DNA from: RGIG9060 sp045645985
Lineage (GTDB): Bacteria > Spirochaetota > Spirochaetia > Treponematales > Treponemataceae
Direction of reading: 5' to 3'
Assembly (NCBI GenBank): GCA_045645985.1
Contig: JAZRJV010000046.1
Coordinates: 1-64,000 of the forward strand
DNA length: 64,000 nucleotides
This document shows positions 24,331 through 33,220 of the stretch, in pieces. Position numbers and translations under genes: made by a program. How positions within the stretch are numbered: position 1 is the first letter of the stretch; each line of letters opens with the position of its first letter. The notes beneath the pieces are model-generated. The model saw only the letters and a program-made list of their open reading frames with translations. It had not been told where the DNA came from and ran no database searches.

Positions 24331-24712
24331 TCCGTCAAAAAAGAAAATCGCTTTTATTTGTGTTCACAATTCTTGCCGAAGTCAAATTGCTGAAAGCCTG
24401 GCAAAACATTTTAGAGGCGATGAGTTTGATTTTTATTCTGCGGGAACCGAAACAAAACCACAAATAAATCAGGATGCAGTTCGCCTTGTAAAAAAACTTT
24501 ACGGAATCGATATGGAACAAACGCAATATTCCAAGCTGATTTCCGACATCCCTGACCTTGATGTTGCAATTTCCATGGGCTGTAATGTAACTTGCCCCTA
24601 CATTGGAAAAGATTTTGATGACAACTGGCAACTAGATGATCCCACAGGAAAAAGCGACGAAGAGTTTATCAAAGTAATCAATATAATAGAAGAAAAAGTT
24701 AAATCTTTGTAA
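24317..24712 (+). CDS. Arsenate reductase ArsC, thioredoxin-type (LMW phosphatase fold)
   Basis: A 131-residue protein with the P-loop FICVHNSCRSQIAESLAKHF (CX5R) of the LMW-PTP superfamily. A second Cys pair lies at the position used by thioredoxin-coupled arsenate reductases (ISMGCNVTCPYIG), followed by NWQLDDPTGKSDEEF, the family's conserved Asp region. It reduces arsenate to arsenite by a Cys relay. No ars operon (ArsB/Acr3/ArsR) is near, so export must be encoded elsewhere. It could also serve another thiol-phosphatase role with the overlapping DUF5714 gene. Confidence 0.82.
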   Translation: MKQNNPSKKKIAFICVHNSCRSQIAESLAKHFRGDEFDFYSAGTETKPQINQDAVRLVKKLYGIDMEQTQYSKLISDIPDLDVAISMGCNVTCPYIGKDFDDNWQLDDPTGKSDEEFIKVINIIEEKVKSL

Positions 24713-24762
24713 ACTTTAGTTTCTTAGATAAAAGAAATTCTTTGTGATTGAGTTTTATTTTT

Positions 24763-25389
24763 CTACAAAAATTTTTGCATCAATTCTTGCTTTGTTTTTT
24801 CAAAAGGTTCATCAAAGGGTTTGTAGGTTCCAGGCTTATTTAATTTTTCGGTTGAACCTTTTTCAGAATGTTCTTTCATTCCTTCTTGATTTAACCAATA
24901 ATAAATTCCCCAGTTGATAAAATCCCATTCAGCATTGTAATCGTAGCATTCATAGTCAATGCAATAAATTTTATCATCACTTGTATAAATAAAATTTGTA
25001 GGAAAGTAATCTACATGAATACCAATTTCTTTGAAGCGTTTTTGCATATCAAAAATTAATTCAAAATGTAAATCAGTTAGTCCATTTTCTTTTTTGTAAC
25101 CGATAGCGGCTAACTCATTAGCACAAATTCCTTCTACATATTCTTTTACAAGATATTTTTTTTCTTCATTAAATTCATACAATTTTGGAACACCAATTCC
25201 GATTTTGCACATTCTTTCGTAACAAAATTTTTCGCCTCTAAAAATTTCTAATTGTTTTTTATAATCAGGAACATCTTTATTCATCACTTTTAAAACAAAT
25301 TGTTTTTCATCTTTGCAAACTAAATATGAAATTCCTATTTTGCCTTTTCCTAATTCTTTTATTACTTCGTATCCAAATAAATTTTCCAT
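24763..25389 (-). CDS. Protein-kinase-like/phosphotransferase family protein
   Basis: A 208-residue small kinase fold. The Gly-rich loop (KELGKGKIGISYLV) and Lys (QFVLKVM) are at the N-terminus. The catalytic loop HVDYFPTNFIY (H-x-D-x4-N) and a metal-binding Asp in IYCIDYECYDY lie near residues 130-155. This resembles LPS-kinase/RIO-like and aminoglycoside-kinase-like proteins rather than Ser/Thr kinases with full C-lobes. The substrate is unknown. A -10 box (TAAAAT) lies six bases before the ATG and there is no Shine-Dalgarno sequence. The gene is alone on its strand. Confidence 0.7.
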   Translation of the reverse strand: MENLFGYEVIKELGKGKIGISYLVCKDEKQFVLKVMNKDVPDYKKQLEIFRGEKFCYERMCKIGIGVPKLYEFNEEKKYLVKEYVEGICANELAAIGYKKENGLTDLHFELIFDMQKRFKEIGIHVDYFPTNFIYTSDDKIYCIDYECYDYNAEWDFINWGIYYWLNQEGMKEHSEKGSTEKLNKPGTYKPFDEPFEKTKQELMQKFL

Positions 25390-25528
25390 AAAATTATTTT
25401 ACCATGTAATTTATAAAAAGTACAATTAAAAGATTTTAAAGTAAAAATACTACAAATCATATTGCATTTTAGGAATTAGAAAAATTACTTGAAAAAATAT
25501 GTAAGTAGATGCATATTATAAGAAAGGA

Positions 25529-25610
25529 TGCACCCGTTAGCAAACGGTCTGTCTCCACTAAATTATGGTCAGTCGCCAAGAGTGGTTCCAGCACATTGCC
25601 AACGAGTGCA
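25529..25610. other. Structured intergenic element (nested hairpin)
   Basis: Within the 338-bp gene-free stretch 25390-25727, TGCACCCGTTAGC (25529-25541) pairs with GCCAACGAGTGCA (25598-25610) at 11 of 13 positions, and inside it CCACT pairs with AGTGG. The element is clearly richer in G/C than its surroundings. It lies upstream of both divergent promoters, so it is not in either leader. It could be an RNA gene, a relic, or a protein-binding site. The remaining stretch holds only the two promoters. Confidence 0.4.
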
Positions 25611-25691
25611 ACTACATTATAAATTATAACTATTATTTTATAAAGTGCAATCTTCCATCCTTGTAAGTTAGTTATCTTAAATTTATTAGCA

Positions 25692-25720
25692 TTGACAGTT
25701 ACTATTCTTTAACTTAAAAT
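25692..25720 (+). promoter_or_regulatory. Consensus promoter of the adenylate cyclase gene
   Basis: TTGACA (25692-25697), exactly 17 nt, TAAAAT (25715-25720), seven bases before the ATG at 25728. No Shine-Dalgarno sequence. Confidence 0.7.
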
Positions 25721-25727
25721 TATCTTT

Positions 25728-27242
25728 ATGAAAATTAAACAAATTTCTGGATTTTACGGAATAATTCTTGTTGCTATAAATATTTTGGCTGTTTTTTTTA
25801 CATCTTCACTTGTATCTCTTTCATCAAGTGACACAGCACTTATAAATATTATGAATGAGTTTTTGGCAAATAATAAATTTGCCATCTTTTTTTTCAATGC
25901 AACACCTTTTGTTGTGCCTCTTGTGTTGTGTTCAGTTTATGCAACAAAACTTAATAAACAGAATGATGTAAAACAAAGAAAAAAACTTTTAACAAATATC
26001 CCCTTTGCTTATTCATTGATAGGAATTTCTGGTTGGATGACAGGATATATTTTAAACTTTGTTTTTAGCTTTTATTGTAAGTTTGCATACGATATTTCCG
26101 TTTTTAGATTTATTCTAGAGGTTTCTTTTTACTATGTGTTTATGATAATTTTTACTTTTATGGGAAGTTTCTTTGTTCTAGAAACAATAAATAGAAATTA
26201 TGTTCTACCTCATTTTATTCCAGATGGACACATTTCAAAAATTAAGGGAGTTTTTTCACCTTCTATCACTATTATTTATATTCTATTATATACAACAATT
26301 TGTTTATTTCCTTGTTTTATTCTTTTTTCGATTTTAATAAGAAATTCAAACTTTGTTCTTTCAGATCAAAATATCAAAACATTAATTCTGACAGGAATAA
26401 TTTTAATTTTAAGTTTTTTATTGAGTATCGTAATTTCACGATTTTATTCTAAACCACTTTTGCGTTTAAAAGATTGTGCACAAAATATTGCCAATGGAAA
26501 CTACGACATCCGAACAGGAATTACAACTGGAGATGAACTTGGTGTCTTGAGCGACACCTTTAATGACATGGCAGTTTCTCTAAAAGAAAAAGAACTTATG
26601 TATGATACTTTCGGAAAAGTTGTTACTCCTGAAATTAGAAATTGGCTTTTACAAGGAAACACAAATCTTGGAGGAGAATCAGTTTGTGCAACAATTCTTT
26701 TTTGTGACATTAGAGGTTTTACAAGTCTTTCCGAAGAAATTAATCCAAAACAAGTTGTTGCTTTATTAAATAAATTTTTTTCTAGCATGGAACAATGTAT
26801 TGTAAAACACAACGGAATTATCAATAAATATATCGGGGATGCAATTATGGCAATTTTCGGTGTTCCTTTACAAAATAAAAATCAAGCTCTTGATGCTTAT
26901 AATTGTTGTCTTGATATGCGAAAGACTTTGATAGAATTGAACAAAGAACTTGAAGCTGAAAATTTACCTCAAATTAAATTTGGAATCGGACTTCACACAG
27001 GAAATGTTTTGGCAGGAAATATTGGTTCAAACAGTAGAATGGAATATACTGTAATTGGCGATACTGTAAATGTTGCAAGTCGAATTGAGTCCTTGTGTAA
27101 AGAATATAATTGTGATTTACTTATTTCAGAAACAACTGTAGAAGCAATAGTTACTTGTGAAAACTCTTTGCCACAAATACAATCAATAGGCGAAACTCAA
27201 ATTCGTGGAAGAAAATCTGCAATAAGTATTTACAAAGGATAG
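25728..27242 (+). CDS. Membrane-bound class III adenylate/guanylate cyclase with HAMP domain
   Basis: A 504-residue signalling enzyme. The N-terminal half has about six membrane helices, then a HAMP linker (SKPLLRLKDCAQNIANGNYD, ...GDELGVLSDTFNDM, about 245-300). The C-terminal catalytic domain (about 325-504) has the metal-binding ATILFCDIRGFTSLSE and GDAIMAIFG, and the conserved NVASRIESLC and GNVLAGNIGS stretches. It makes a cyclic nucleotide, probably cAMP, in the cytoplasm in response to a membrane or periplasmic cue. It starts at a leaderless-type promoter. The small gene that follows is separated by three bases. Confidence 0.9.
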   Translation: MKIKQISGFYGIILVAINILAVFFTSSLVSLSSSDTALINIMNEFLANNKFAIFFFNATPFVVPLVLCSVYATKLNKQNDVKQRKKLLTNIPFAYSLIGISGWMTGYILNFVFSFYCKFAYDISVFRFILEVSFYYVFMIIFTFMGSFFVLETINRNYVLPHFIPDGHISKIKGVFSPSITIIYILLYTTICLFPCFILFSILIRNSNFVLSDQNIKTLILTGIILILSFLLSIVISRFYSKPLLRLKDCAQNIANGNYDIRTGITTGDELGVLSDTFNDMAVSLKEKELMYDTFGKVVTPEIRNWLLQGNTNLGGESVCATILFCDIRGFTSLSEEINPKQVVALLNKFFSSMEQCIVKHNGIINKYIGDAIMAIFGVPLQNKNQALDAYNCCLDMRKTLIELNKELEAENLPQIKFGIGLHTGNVLAGNIGSNSRMEYTVIGDTVNVASRIESLCKEYNCDLLISETTVEAIVTCENSLPQIQSIGETQIRGRKSAISIYKG

Positions 27243-27245
27243 AAA

Positions 27246-27677
27246 ATGACAAACAACTTAAAAGAAATAAATGATGTTCAAAAAATCATCGATGAAATTT
27301 TATCACTTATTGATGAAGCAGAAAATAAATTTAATAAGGCACGCAACTGGGGATTTTTTGATATTCTTGGTGGTGGATTTCTTACTGATTTATTTAAGCA
27401 TTCTAATCTTGATTCAGCAAGTAATATAATGAATAAAATAAACTACTTGCTTAAAGATTTACAGCGAGAACTTAATGAAGTTGTAACACCTACAGATTTT
27501 TCAATGAACACAAATACATTTGCCTCTTTTGCAGATTTTATTTTTGATGGATTTTTAGCAGATGCTTATATGCAATCAAAAATAATATCTAGTTTAAAAG
27601 AATTAAAAAATCTTCGTTCAACTTTATTAAATTTAAAAAGCAAACTTTCAAATCTTTCAAATAATTATTACAAATAA
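27246..27677 (+). CDS. Conserved hypothetical protein with NWGFFDILGGGF motif
   Basis: A 143-residue soluble, mostly helical protein. It has a coiled-coil start (LKEINDVQKIIDEILSLIDE), then ARNWGFFDILGGGFLTDLFK, a motif I recall from uncharacterised bacterial proteins (NWG.WD.LGGGL), and a second similar block FADFIFDGFLADAYMQSKI. The two blocks may be an internal duplication. It begins three bases after the cyclase stop and is presumably cotranscribed. Function unknown. Confidence 0.6.
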   Translation: MTNNLKEINDVQKIIDEILSLIDEAENKFNKARNWGFFDILGGGFLTDLFKHSNLDSASNIMNKINYLLKDLQRELNEVVTPTDFSMNTNTFASFADFIFDGFLADAYMQSKIISSLKELKNLRSTLLNLKSKLSNLSNNYYK

Positions 27678-27728
27678 AAATTTTTAGAAAATAAGAAAGT
27701 AGTTTATGAAAAATAATTTAATTAACTG
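27675..27728 (+). repeat. Scar of a deleted third FGE-lipoprotein gene start
   Basis: This stretch resembles 28967-29016, including a stop-codon region, AT spacer, and the first codons ATGAAAAATAATTTAATTAA of the second FGE lipoprotein. Here the frame dies at once (ACT GCT...). It looks like the junction left by tandem duplication and loss of a paralogue. Confidence 0.55.
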
Positions 27729-27833
27729 CTGTTTTCATTTAGTTGCAAAACGGCATTAAAAAATCAAATCAAAAATTTTTCTTGTAATGAAGATTCTAGA
27801 CTATTTCGACATTTATTTTTTATAGGAGAGAGT

Positions 27834-28970
27834 ATGGTAAAAAAATTAATTATATTTTTTATGATAACAATTTGTTCATTTGGAATATCTTGTTGTAAAT
27901 TTAATATCTCAGAAGTTCAAAATCCTTTTATGCCCGAAAAAGAATCAGATTTAGATATTCCCCAAAAAGTTATCGTTCCAGAAATGGTAAATGTTACAGG
28001 TGGAATAATCGAAGGTGCAGATTATCCGTGGGCTCCTCCAAAAGGTAATTTTCCAAAAGGAAGACGCGTTCAGCTAAGTGATTTTTATATTGGAAAGTAT
28101 GAAGTAACTCAAGAAGAATATTACAGTGTTATGAAAGATGAAGTTGTATCTGTAACAGCTTATGTTGATGGAGTTGGTGAAAAAACTGCGGAATTTTTTA
28201 TGGATAGCAGACCTTCCTTTTGTAAACCAAATAATCCTCCTTATCATTGTTTTGAAGATGAAAATCAAGATCGTCGTCCTGTAGAAGGAATTACTTTTTA
28301 TGACGCTCTTTGGTATTGCAATGTGTTAAGTAGAAAAACAGACTTGGAACCTGTGTATAAAATTAAAGTAACAGAAGTAACTTCTGTAAATTTTTCTAGT
28401 CATATTACAGATGCAGAAGTTGAAATGATTCCAGGTGCAAATGGATACAGACTTCCAACAGCATGTGAAGCAGAATATGCCATGCGTGGTGGAGACCCAA
28501 ATGCTCCAGATTGGGATTATCTTTTTAGTGGTGCTGTTTCAGAACCTGGTAAAGAAAGATATTCTATTAATAAAGGTTTAGACCCAGTTGGTTGGTATCA
28601 ATATAATAATAAAACAGGTGTTTCAGGAACTTCCGATAGTGATAGAGAAAATAATACATATTATAGTTACAAAGGAACTCATGAAGTAGGATTAAAAAAG
28701 CCAAATAGACTTGGATTATATGATATGAGTGGAAATGTTTCAGAATATTGTTATGGAAAAATTGACTGGGAACTTACGAGTAAAATAGAATATACAGGCG
28801 AATTAGAAGTTGACCCTGTTCGTATTGATGAAAGCGGAAATAATAGACCGTCCTATGGTGGAAGTTGGAATTCTGGAGCAGGTGGTGCTATTGTGCATTC
28901 TTTTCCTGATAATGTAGATTCTGGTTTTACTGCTTGTACAGGCTTTAGAGTAGTTCGTTCTGCAAAATAA
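27834..28970 (+). CDS. FGE-sulfatase (SUMF1) domain lipoprotein, first copy
   Basis: A 378-residue lipoprotein (lipobox GISC, Cys20) with a formylglycine-generating-enzyme-like domain. Typical parts are YIGKYEVTQEEYYSVM, RRPVEGITFYDALWYCNVLS, GYRLPTACEAEYAMRGG, LGLYDMSGNVSEYCYG, and the end RPSYGGSWNS...GFRVVRSAK. True FGE enzymes have an active-site Cys pair near the C-terminus; here the corresponding area has only HSFPDNVDSGFTACTGFR, so catalysis is doubtful. Many spirochaetes use this fold as secreted binding proteins. The ribosome site is GGAG. A related gene follows. Confidence 0.85.
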   Translation: MVKKLIIFFMITICSFGISCCKFNISEVQNPFMPEKESDLDIPQKVIVPEMVNVTGGIIEGADYPWAPPKGNFPKGRRVQLSDFYIGKYEVTQEEYYSVMKDEVVSVTAYVDGVGEKTAEFFMDSRPSFCKPNNPPYHCFEDENQDRRPVEGITFYDALWYCNVLSRKTDLEPVYKIKVTEVTSVNFSSHITDAEVEMIPGANGYRLPTACEAEYAMRGGDPNAPDWDYLFSGAVSEPGKERYSINKGLDPVGWYQYNNKTGVSGTSDSDRENNTYYSYKGTHEVGLKKPNRLGLYDMSGNVSEYCYGKIDWELTSKIEYTGELEVDPVRIDESGNNRPSYGGSWNSGAGGAIVHSFPDNVDSGFTACTGFRVVRSAK

Positions 28971-28996
28971 AATTTTTAAAGAATAGGAAGGAGTTT

Positions 28997-29953
28997 ATGA
29001 AAAATAATTTAATTAAAATTTTATTATCTTTAGTTTTATTGATGTTTACTTTTTCTTGTAAACTTGATGGTGTTAGTAATAAATTTATTAATGATATATT
29101 GCAGGAAGATAACACAAAAGAAAATTCTGATATAACTAATTCTGAAAACCCAACAAAACCATTACCATTGTCAAAAGATTTTATTTTTATAAAAGGTGCA
29201 ACCATTGAAGGTGCAATTCAAGCAGATGGATATACAGATAGTCCCGGATTTGTAGAGGGAGGTATTGTTACTATTACTGATTTTTACATGTGCGACCACG
29301 AAGTAACTCAAAAAGAATTTGCACGATATTACGAAGGTTATGAGTATCGTATAAATGAAAATGAAAAAGCTATCGGCGATAATTATCCTGCTTACGATTT
29401 AAATTGGTTTGATGCATTAGTTTATTGTAATAATAGAAGTATTGCTGAAGGTAGAACTCCTTGTTATACCATTTGCGATTCAACAAATCCAAAGGATTGG
29501 GGTAAAATTCCAAAAAGTAGAAGTTGGGAAAGTTGGGATGATTGGGTTAATGTAGAATGTGATTTTTCTGCCAATGGTTACAGGCTTCCAAGGCATATAG
29601 AATGGGAATACGCAGCCAGAGGTGGTAACGGTCTTGAAGGTTATCAATTTCAATATGCAGGAAGCGACAATTTAGATGAAGTTGCTGTTTGGAATACAGA
29701 TGTTGTAGCAGAAATAAAAACTAAAAAGCCAAACGGTTTAAGAATTTATGATTTAAACGGAAATATAGAAGAATGGACTTTTGACAGATATAAAGGAAAA
29801 GAAAATGTCCTTTATGCAGGTGGATATTATTTTTATAAACAGCCTGACGCTTTTCTTTTATCTAGGTCATATGCTAGTTGCATGGCAATAACACTAGCAG
29901 CACGAAATTCACAAATTGGGTTACGAGTAGTTTGTACTGCAGATAAAAATTAG
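28997..29953 (+). CDS. FGE-sulfatase (SUMF1) domain lipoprotein, second copy
   Basis: A 318-residue lipoprotein (lipobox TFSC, Cys21), shorter than its neighbour. The SUMF1 core is clear: YMCDHEVTQKEFARYYEGYE, PAYDLNWFDALVYCNNRSIA, GYRLPRHIEWEYAARGG, NGLRIYDLNGNIEEWTFDR and IGLRVVCTADKN. Ser-Tyr-Ala-Ser-Cys near the end is the only Cys close to the FGE active-site region. It sits 26 bp behind the first copy with its own AAGGAG site. The pair, plus the upstream scar, indicates repeated local duplication. Surface or periplasmic location is expected. Confidence 0.85.
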   Translation: MKNNLIKILLSLVLLMFTFSCKLDGVSNKFINDILQEDNTKENSDITNSENPTKPLPLSKDFIFIKGATIEGAIQADGYTDSPGFVEGGIVTITDFYMCDHEVTQKEFARYYEGYEYRINENEKAIGDNYPAYDLNWFDALVYCNNRSIAEGRTPCYTICDSTNPKDWGKIPKSRSWESWDDWVNVECDFSANGYRLPRHIEWEYAARGGNGLEGYQFQYAGSDNLDEVAVWNTDVVAEIKTKKPNGLRIYDLNGNIEEWTFDRYKGKENVLYAGGYYFYKQPDAFLLSRSYASCMAITLAARNSQIGLRVVCTADKN

Positions 29954-30012
29954 GTATGTACAAATTCTGTTAATATTTTATAAGTAAATTTAATTTTTTT
30001 ATTGGAGGGGTT

Positions 30013-30774
30013 ATGCTAAAAAAAATTTTTTGTAATAAAAGATTTTCAGGAATTGTTTGGGCTTTTATTGTTGGCGCTCTTTTTATGGGCTTTTCAGATT
30101 TGGGAGTTACATTAATGCCAACAAAAATTTCTTGGTACATTTATAGTTCAGTTTTAAGAATTGTTTTTGGTTTTATTTGTTTATTTATCTTGAATAAATT
30201 TTTAGGCCGTTCAATAAAAGATGTATTGAGTTTTAAAAATCCTAAACTTGCGTTTATTTCAGGTTTTGGTTTTATTTTTTATGTTGCATTTTTTATTATA
30301 ACATACAAAGCCGGATATATGGGAACAGCTGGATTGCCGCTTGGATTATTTTGGACGCAAATAATTTTTCAGCAAATTACAACAGGCTTTTACGAAGAAC
30401 TTAATTTTAGAAGTTTGTTGCTAGAAGGATATTTTAACGGTAACAAAGATTTAAAAAATAAATTGTTTTATTCATTGTTGAGTTTTGTTATTTTTGGTGC
30501 ACTTCATGTTATAACTGATTTTAGTTTATCAACTTTTTTAAGTACAGGAAGTTTTGGTTTTGTAATGGCTGTTATTTATATTAAATCCAAAAATATTATT
30601 CTTCCAATGATTTTACATTTTGTTGAAGATGTTTTTGCAAATTTGTTTCCTTACACACTATTTAATAATTTACCTTTGTTTGAAAATCTGTTTACTGCAT
30701 TATGGTATGTAAATATCGGAATGATAATTTATTCTGTAATAATTCTTTTTATAAAAGATAAAAAAGAAATATAA
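30013..30774 (+). CDS. CPBP-family intramembrane glutamic protease-like protein
   Basis: A 253-residue protein with about eight membrane segments. It has the three CPBP (CAAX protease/bacteriocin-processing) motifs: FYEELNFRSLLLEGY (EExxxR), ALHVITDF (a His motif) and ILHFVEDVFANLF (H...E/D). Members cleave proteins within the membrane or confer bacteriocin immunity. No prenylation partner is evident, although an isoprenylcysteine-methyltransferase-like gene lies at 32533. The ribosome site is GGAGG. It appears to head a run of plus-strand enzyme genes. Confidence 0.85.
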   Translation: MLKKIFCNKRFSGIVWAFIVGALFMGFSDLGVTLMPTKISWYIYSSVLRIVFGFICLFILNKFLGRSIKDVLSFKNPKLAFISGFGFIFYVAFFIITYKAGYMGTAGLPLGLFWTQIIFQQITTGFYEELNFRSLLLEGYFNGNKDLKNKLFYSLLSFVIFGALHVITDFSLSTFLSTGSFGFVMAVIYIKSKNIILPMILHFVEDVFANLFPYTLFNNLPLFENLFTALWYVNIGMIIYSVIILFIKDKKEI

Positions 30775-30794
30775 ATAAATTATTAGGAAATTAT

Positions 30795-31532
30795 ATGGCT
30801 CAACAAAATATTTATGATAACCAAACTTTTTTTGAAGGTTACAAAAAAATCAGAGAGAATGAAGTAAATGCAAATAACTTATTTGAAATTCCAGCTTTGT
30901 TTTCTATGTTACCAGATTTAAAAGATAAAACTATTTTAGATTTAGGATGTGGCTTTGGGAAACATTGCAAACGATTTGTTGAAAGTGGTGCAAAAAAAGT
31001 TATCGGCATTGATATTTCTGAAAAGATGCTTGAAATTGCAAAGCAAGAAAATGCAGATTCAAAAATAACTTATATCAATATGCCAATGGAAAATATTTCT
31101 AAGCTAAATGATAAATTTGATATTGTTGTAAGTTCACTTGCATTTCATTATGTACAAGATTTTTCTGGTGTTGTAAAAAATATTTATGATATGCTTAATG
31201 AAAATGGAGTATTTCTTTTTTCACAAGAAAATCCATTGTGCACTTGTTTTTCTGGTGGTAACCGATGGACAAAAGATGAAAATGGAAATAAGTTGTACAT
31301 CAATCTTTCAAATTACGGAATCGAAGGTGAAAGAGAATCAAGTTGGTTTGTTGATAATGTAAAAAAATATCACAGAACATTTTCTACCATTATCAACACA
31401 TTGATAGAAACTGGATTTAAAATAGAAAAAATGATTGAACCATTACCAACAGAAGATTTGCTAAAAAAATTTCCAGAATACAAAGATTTATTTCACAAAC
31501 CGGATTTTTTATTAGTTAAAGTTAGAAAATGA
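30795..31532 (+). CDS. Class I SAM-dependent methyltransferase
   Basis: A 245-residue cytoplasmic methyltransferase. Motif I (TILDLGCGFGKHCKRFVESG), the acidic end of strand 2 (VIGIDISEKMLEIAK) and motif IV (FDIVVSSLAFHYVQDF) are textbook. The substrate is not evident. The fold variant with FSQENPLCTCFSGGNRW and a C-terminal KYHRTFSTIINTLIETGF resembles the UbiE/Methyltransf_11 group acting on small molecules. The ribosome site is AGGAA. It lies in a plus-strand cluster of small modifying enzymes. Confidence 0.88.
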   Translation: MAQQNIYDNQTFFEGYKKIRENEVNANNLFEIPALFSMLPDLKDKTILDLGCGFGKHCKRFVESGAKKVIGIDISEKMLEIAKQENADSKITYINMPMENISKLNDKFDIVVSSLAFHYVQDFSGVVKNIYDMLNENGVFLFSQENPLCTCFSGGNRWTKDENGNKLYINLSNYGIEGERESSWFVDNVKKYHRTFSTIINTLIETGFKIEKMIEPLPTEDLLKKFPEYKDLFHKPDFLLVKVRK

Positions 31533-31551
31533 TTTTACAAGGAATAAATTT

Positions 31552-32529
31552 ATGCAAGTTTTAGATTTTTATAAATTAGAAAATACTCAACAAGATTTTT
31601 GGAAAGAAAAAATAAAATTAGCAAATTGGGCAGCAGCAGATTTTTTAATTTCTATAATTGATAAAAATGAATTTTACAAAACTCTTGGCGATGATTCAAA
31701 ATTATTTTTATTGACTAAAGAAACTGAATTGATTTGTTTTTGCACTTACACAAATCAAGATTGTATTCGTGATGAAAAACTTTTTCCTTGGATTGGATTT
31801 GTTTTTACTTTCCCAGAATTTCGTGGAAAGCGTTGTGCTTTTGATTTGTTTGATTATATTTTTGAAACTGAACGAGAAAAAGAAAATCCTGTAGAAAAAA
31901 TTTATATCGCAACTGACCATGAAAACTTGTACGAAAAATATGGATTTGCTTACATGGAAAATCGAATTGATGTTTGGGGAGATGAATGTAAAATCTTTTA
32001 TAAAAATGTTGTTAGTCATCCTAAGATTGAAACTGAAAGAATGATTTTACGAATGTATAAAAATCAAGATTACGAACAAGTTTTCAAATGGACTGGTGAT
32101 CCAAAAGTAAATAAATTCATGATGTATACACTTTATGAAAAAGCAACTGATGTAAAAAAATGGTTTAACATTTTGTATCAAGATGAAAAACAAATTGAAT
32201 TGGTTTTTGAATTAAAAGAAACTGGTGAACTAATTGGTGGTGGTGGAATCGGATATGATGAAAATTTAAACTGCTGGGTGATTGGTTATAACTTGCGTCC
32301 AGAATTTTGGGGAAAAGGTTATACAGTTGAAGCATTGTCATCAATGATTGATTACGCAAAAGAAAAATATGGCGTAAAAAAAATTGAAGGTACGTTTGCA
32401 GTTGATAATATTGGTAGTCGTCGTGTTATGGAAAAATTAGGAATGACATTTGATCGAGATACTGAATATACAAAGTTTGATAATTCAGCAACTTTCAAAG
32501 CTCAAGTCTTTTCAAAAGTTTTGGAGTAA
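31552..32529 (+). CDS. Two-domain GNAT acetyltransferase
   Basis: A 325-residue protein built of two GNAT modules. The first (about 1-155) has TYTNQDCIRDEKLFPWIGFV, then FRGKRCAFDLFDYIF as the acetyl-CoA loop. The second (about 165-325) is RimJ/RimL-like: ETERMILRMYKNQDYEQVFK, ELIGGGGIGYD, NLRPEFWGKGYTVEALSSMI and NIGSRRVMEKLGM. The second domain has the complete CoA-binding RxxGxG/A-type motif (FWGKGY). The acceptor is unknown. It follows the methyltransferase by 19 bp and is separated from the next gene by three bases, so it is probably in an operon. Confidence 0.85.
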   Translation: MQVLDFYKLENTQQDFWKEKIKLANWAAADFLISIIDKNEFYKTLGDDSKLFLLTKETELICFCTYTNQDCIRDEKLFPWIGFVFTFPEFRGKRCAFDLFDYIFETEREKENPVEKIYIATDHENLYEKYGFAYMENRIDVWGDECKIFYKNVVSHPKIETERMILRMYKNQDYEQVFKWTGDPKVNKFMMYTLYEKATDVKKWFNILYQDEKQIELVFELKETGELIGGGGIGYDENLNCWVIGYNLRPEFWGKGYTVEALSSMIDYAKEKYGVKKIEGTFAVDNIGSRRVMEKLGMTFDRDTEYTKFDNSATFKAQVFSKVLE

Positions 32530-32532
32530 AAC

Positions 32533-33207
32533 ATGAATAAATTAAAACTTTTATTTAGTGCGATAATTAAATTTTCTTTTGGAATAATTTTTGTAGGCTT
32601 ACTTTTATTTTTACCTGCAAAAACTTTTCAGTTTTTTAATGCATGGCTTTTTATTGGTTTGTTATTTATTCCAATGTTTATTTTAGGAATTTTTTTGTTT
32701 ATTAAATCTCCAGAACTTTTAGAAAAAAGACTTAATGCAAAAGAAAAAGAAAATACGCAAAAAGGAGTTGTTGGTTTTTCAGCAATTTTATTTTTAGCAA
32801 GTTTTTTAATCGCGGGATTTGATTTTCATTTTGTATGGAGTAAAGTTCCTTTTTGGTGCGTAGTTTTAGCAAGTGTAATTCTTATTCTCTCTTACATTTT
32901 GTACGCAGAAGTTATGCGAGAAAATATTTATTTATCAAGAACTATCGAAGTTCAAGAAAATCAAAAAGTAATTGATTCTGGACTTTATGGAATTGTTCGT
33001 CATCCAATGTATGCTGTAACAATTTGGCTTTTTTTATCAATTCCTATTGTGCTTGGTTCTTGGTGGGCTTTGTTGTGTATGTCGCCTTATCCGGTTTTAA
33101 TCGCAATAAGAATTTTGAACGAAGAAAAAATCTTAGAAGAAAAATTAGTTGGTTACAAAGAATATAAATCCAAAGTTAAGTTTAGATTAGTTCCATTTGT
33201 TTGGTAA
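32533..33207 (+). CDS. Isoprenylcysteine carboxyl methyltransferase-like membrane protein
   Basis: A 224-residue protein with about five membrane spans. Its conserved C-terminal half reads VIDSGLYGIVRHPMYAVTIW, then LNEEKILEEKLVGYKEYKSK. The RHPxY and EExxLxxxxxGYxxY motifs form the SAM-binding site in ICMT/NnrU/PEMT-type methyltransferases. The bacterial substrates are mostly unknown lipids or isoprenoids. It starts three bases after the acetyltransferase stop. Confidence 0.85.
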   Translation: MNKLKLLFSAIIKFSFGIIFVGLLLFLPAKTFQFFNAWLFIGLLFIPMFILGIFLFIKSPELLEKRLNAKEKENTQKGVVGFSAILFLASFLIAGFDFHFVWSKVPFWCVVLASVILILSYILYAEVMRENIYLSRTIEVQENQKVIDSGLYGIVRHPMYAVTIWLFLSIPIVLGSWWALLCMSPYPVLIAIRILNEEKILEEKLVGYKEYKSKVKFRLVPFVW

Positions 33208-33220
33208 GAAGGTAATTTTT

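Noticed and set aside
25529..25610. Integron attC site in the intergenic hairpin
   Set aside because: The stem has GTTAGC on the left and GCCAAC on the right, the reverse of the RYYYAAC...GTTRRRY order required on either strand.
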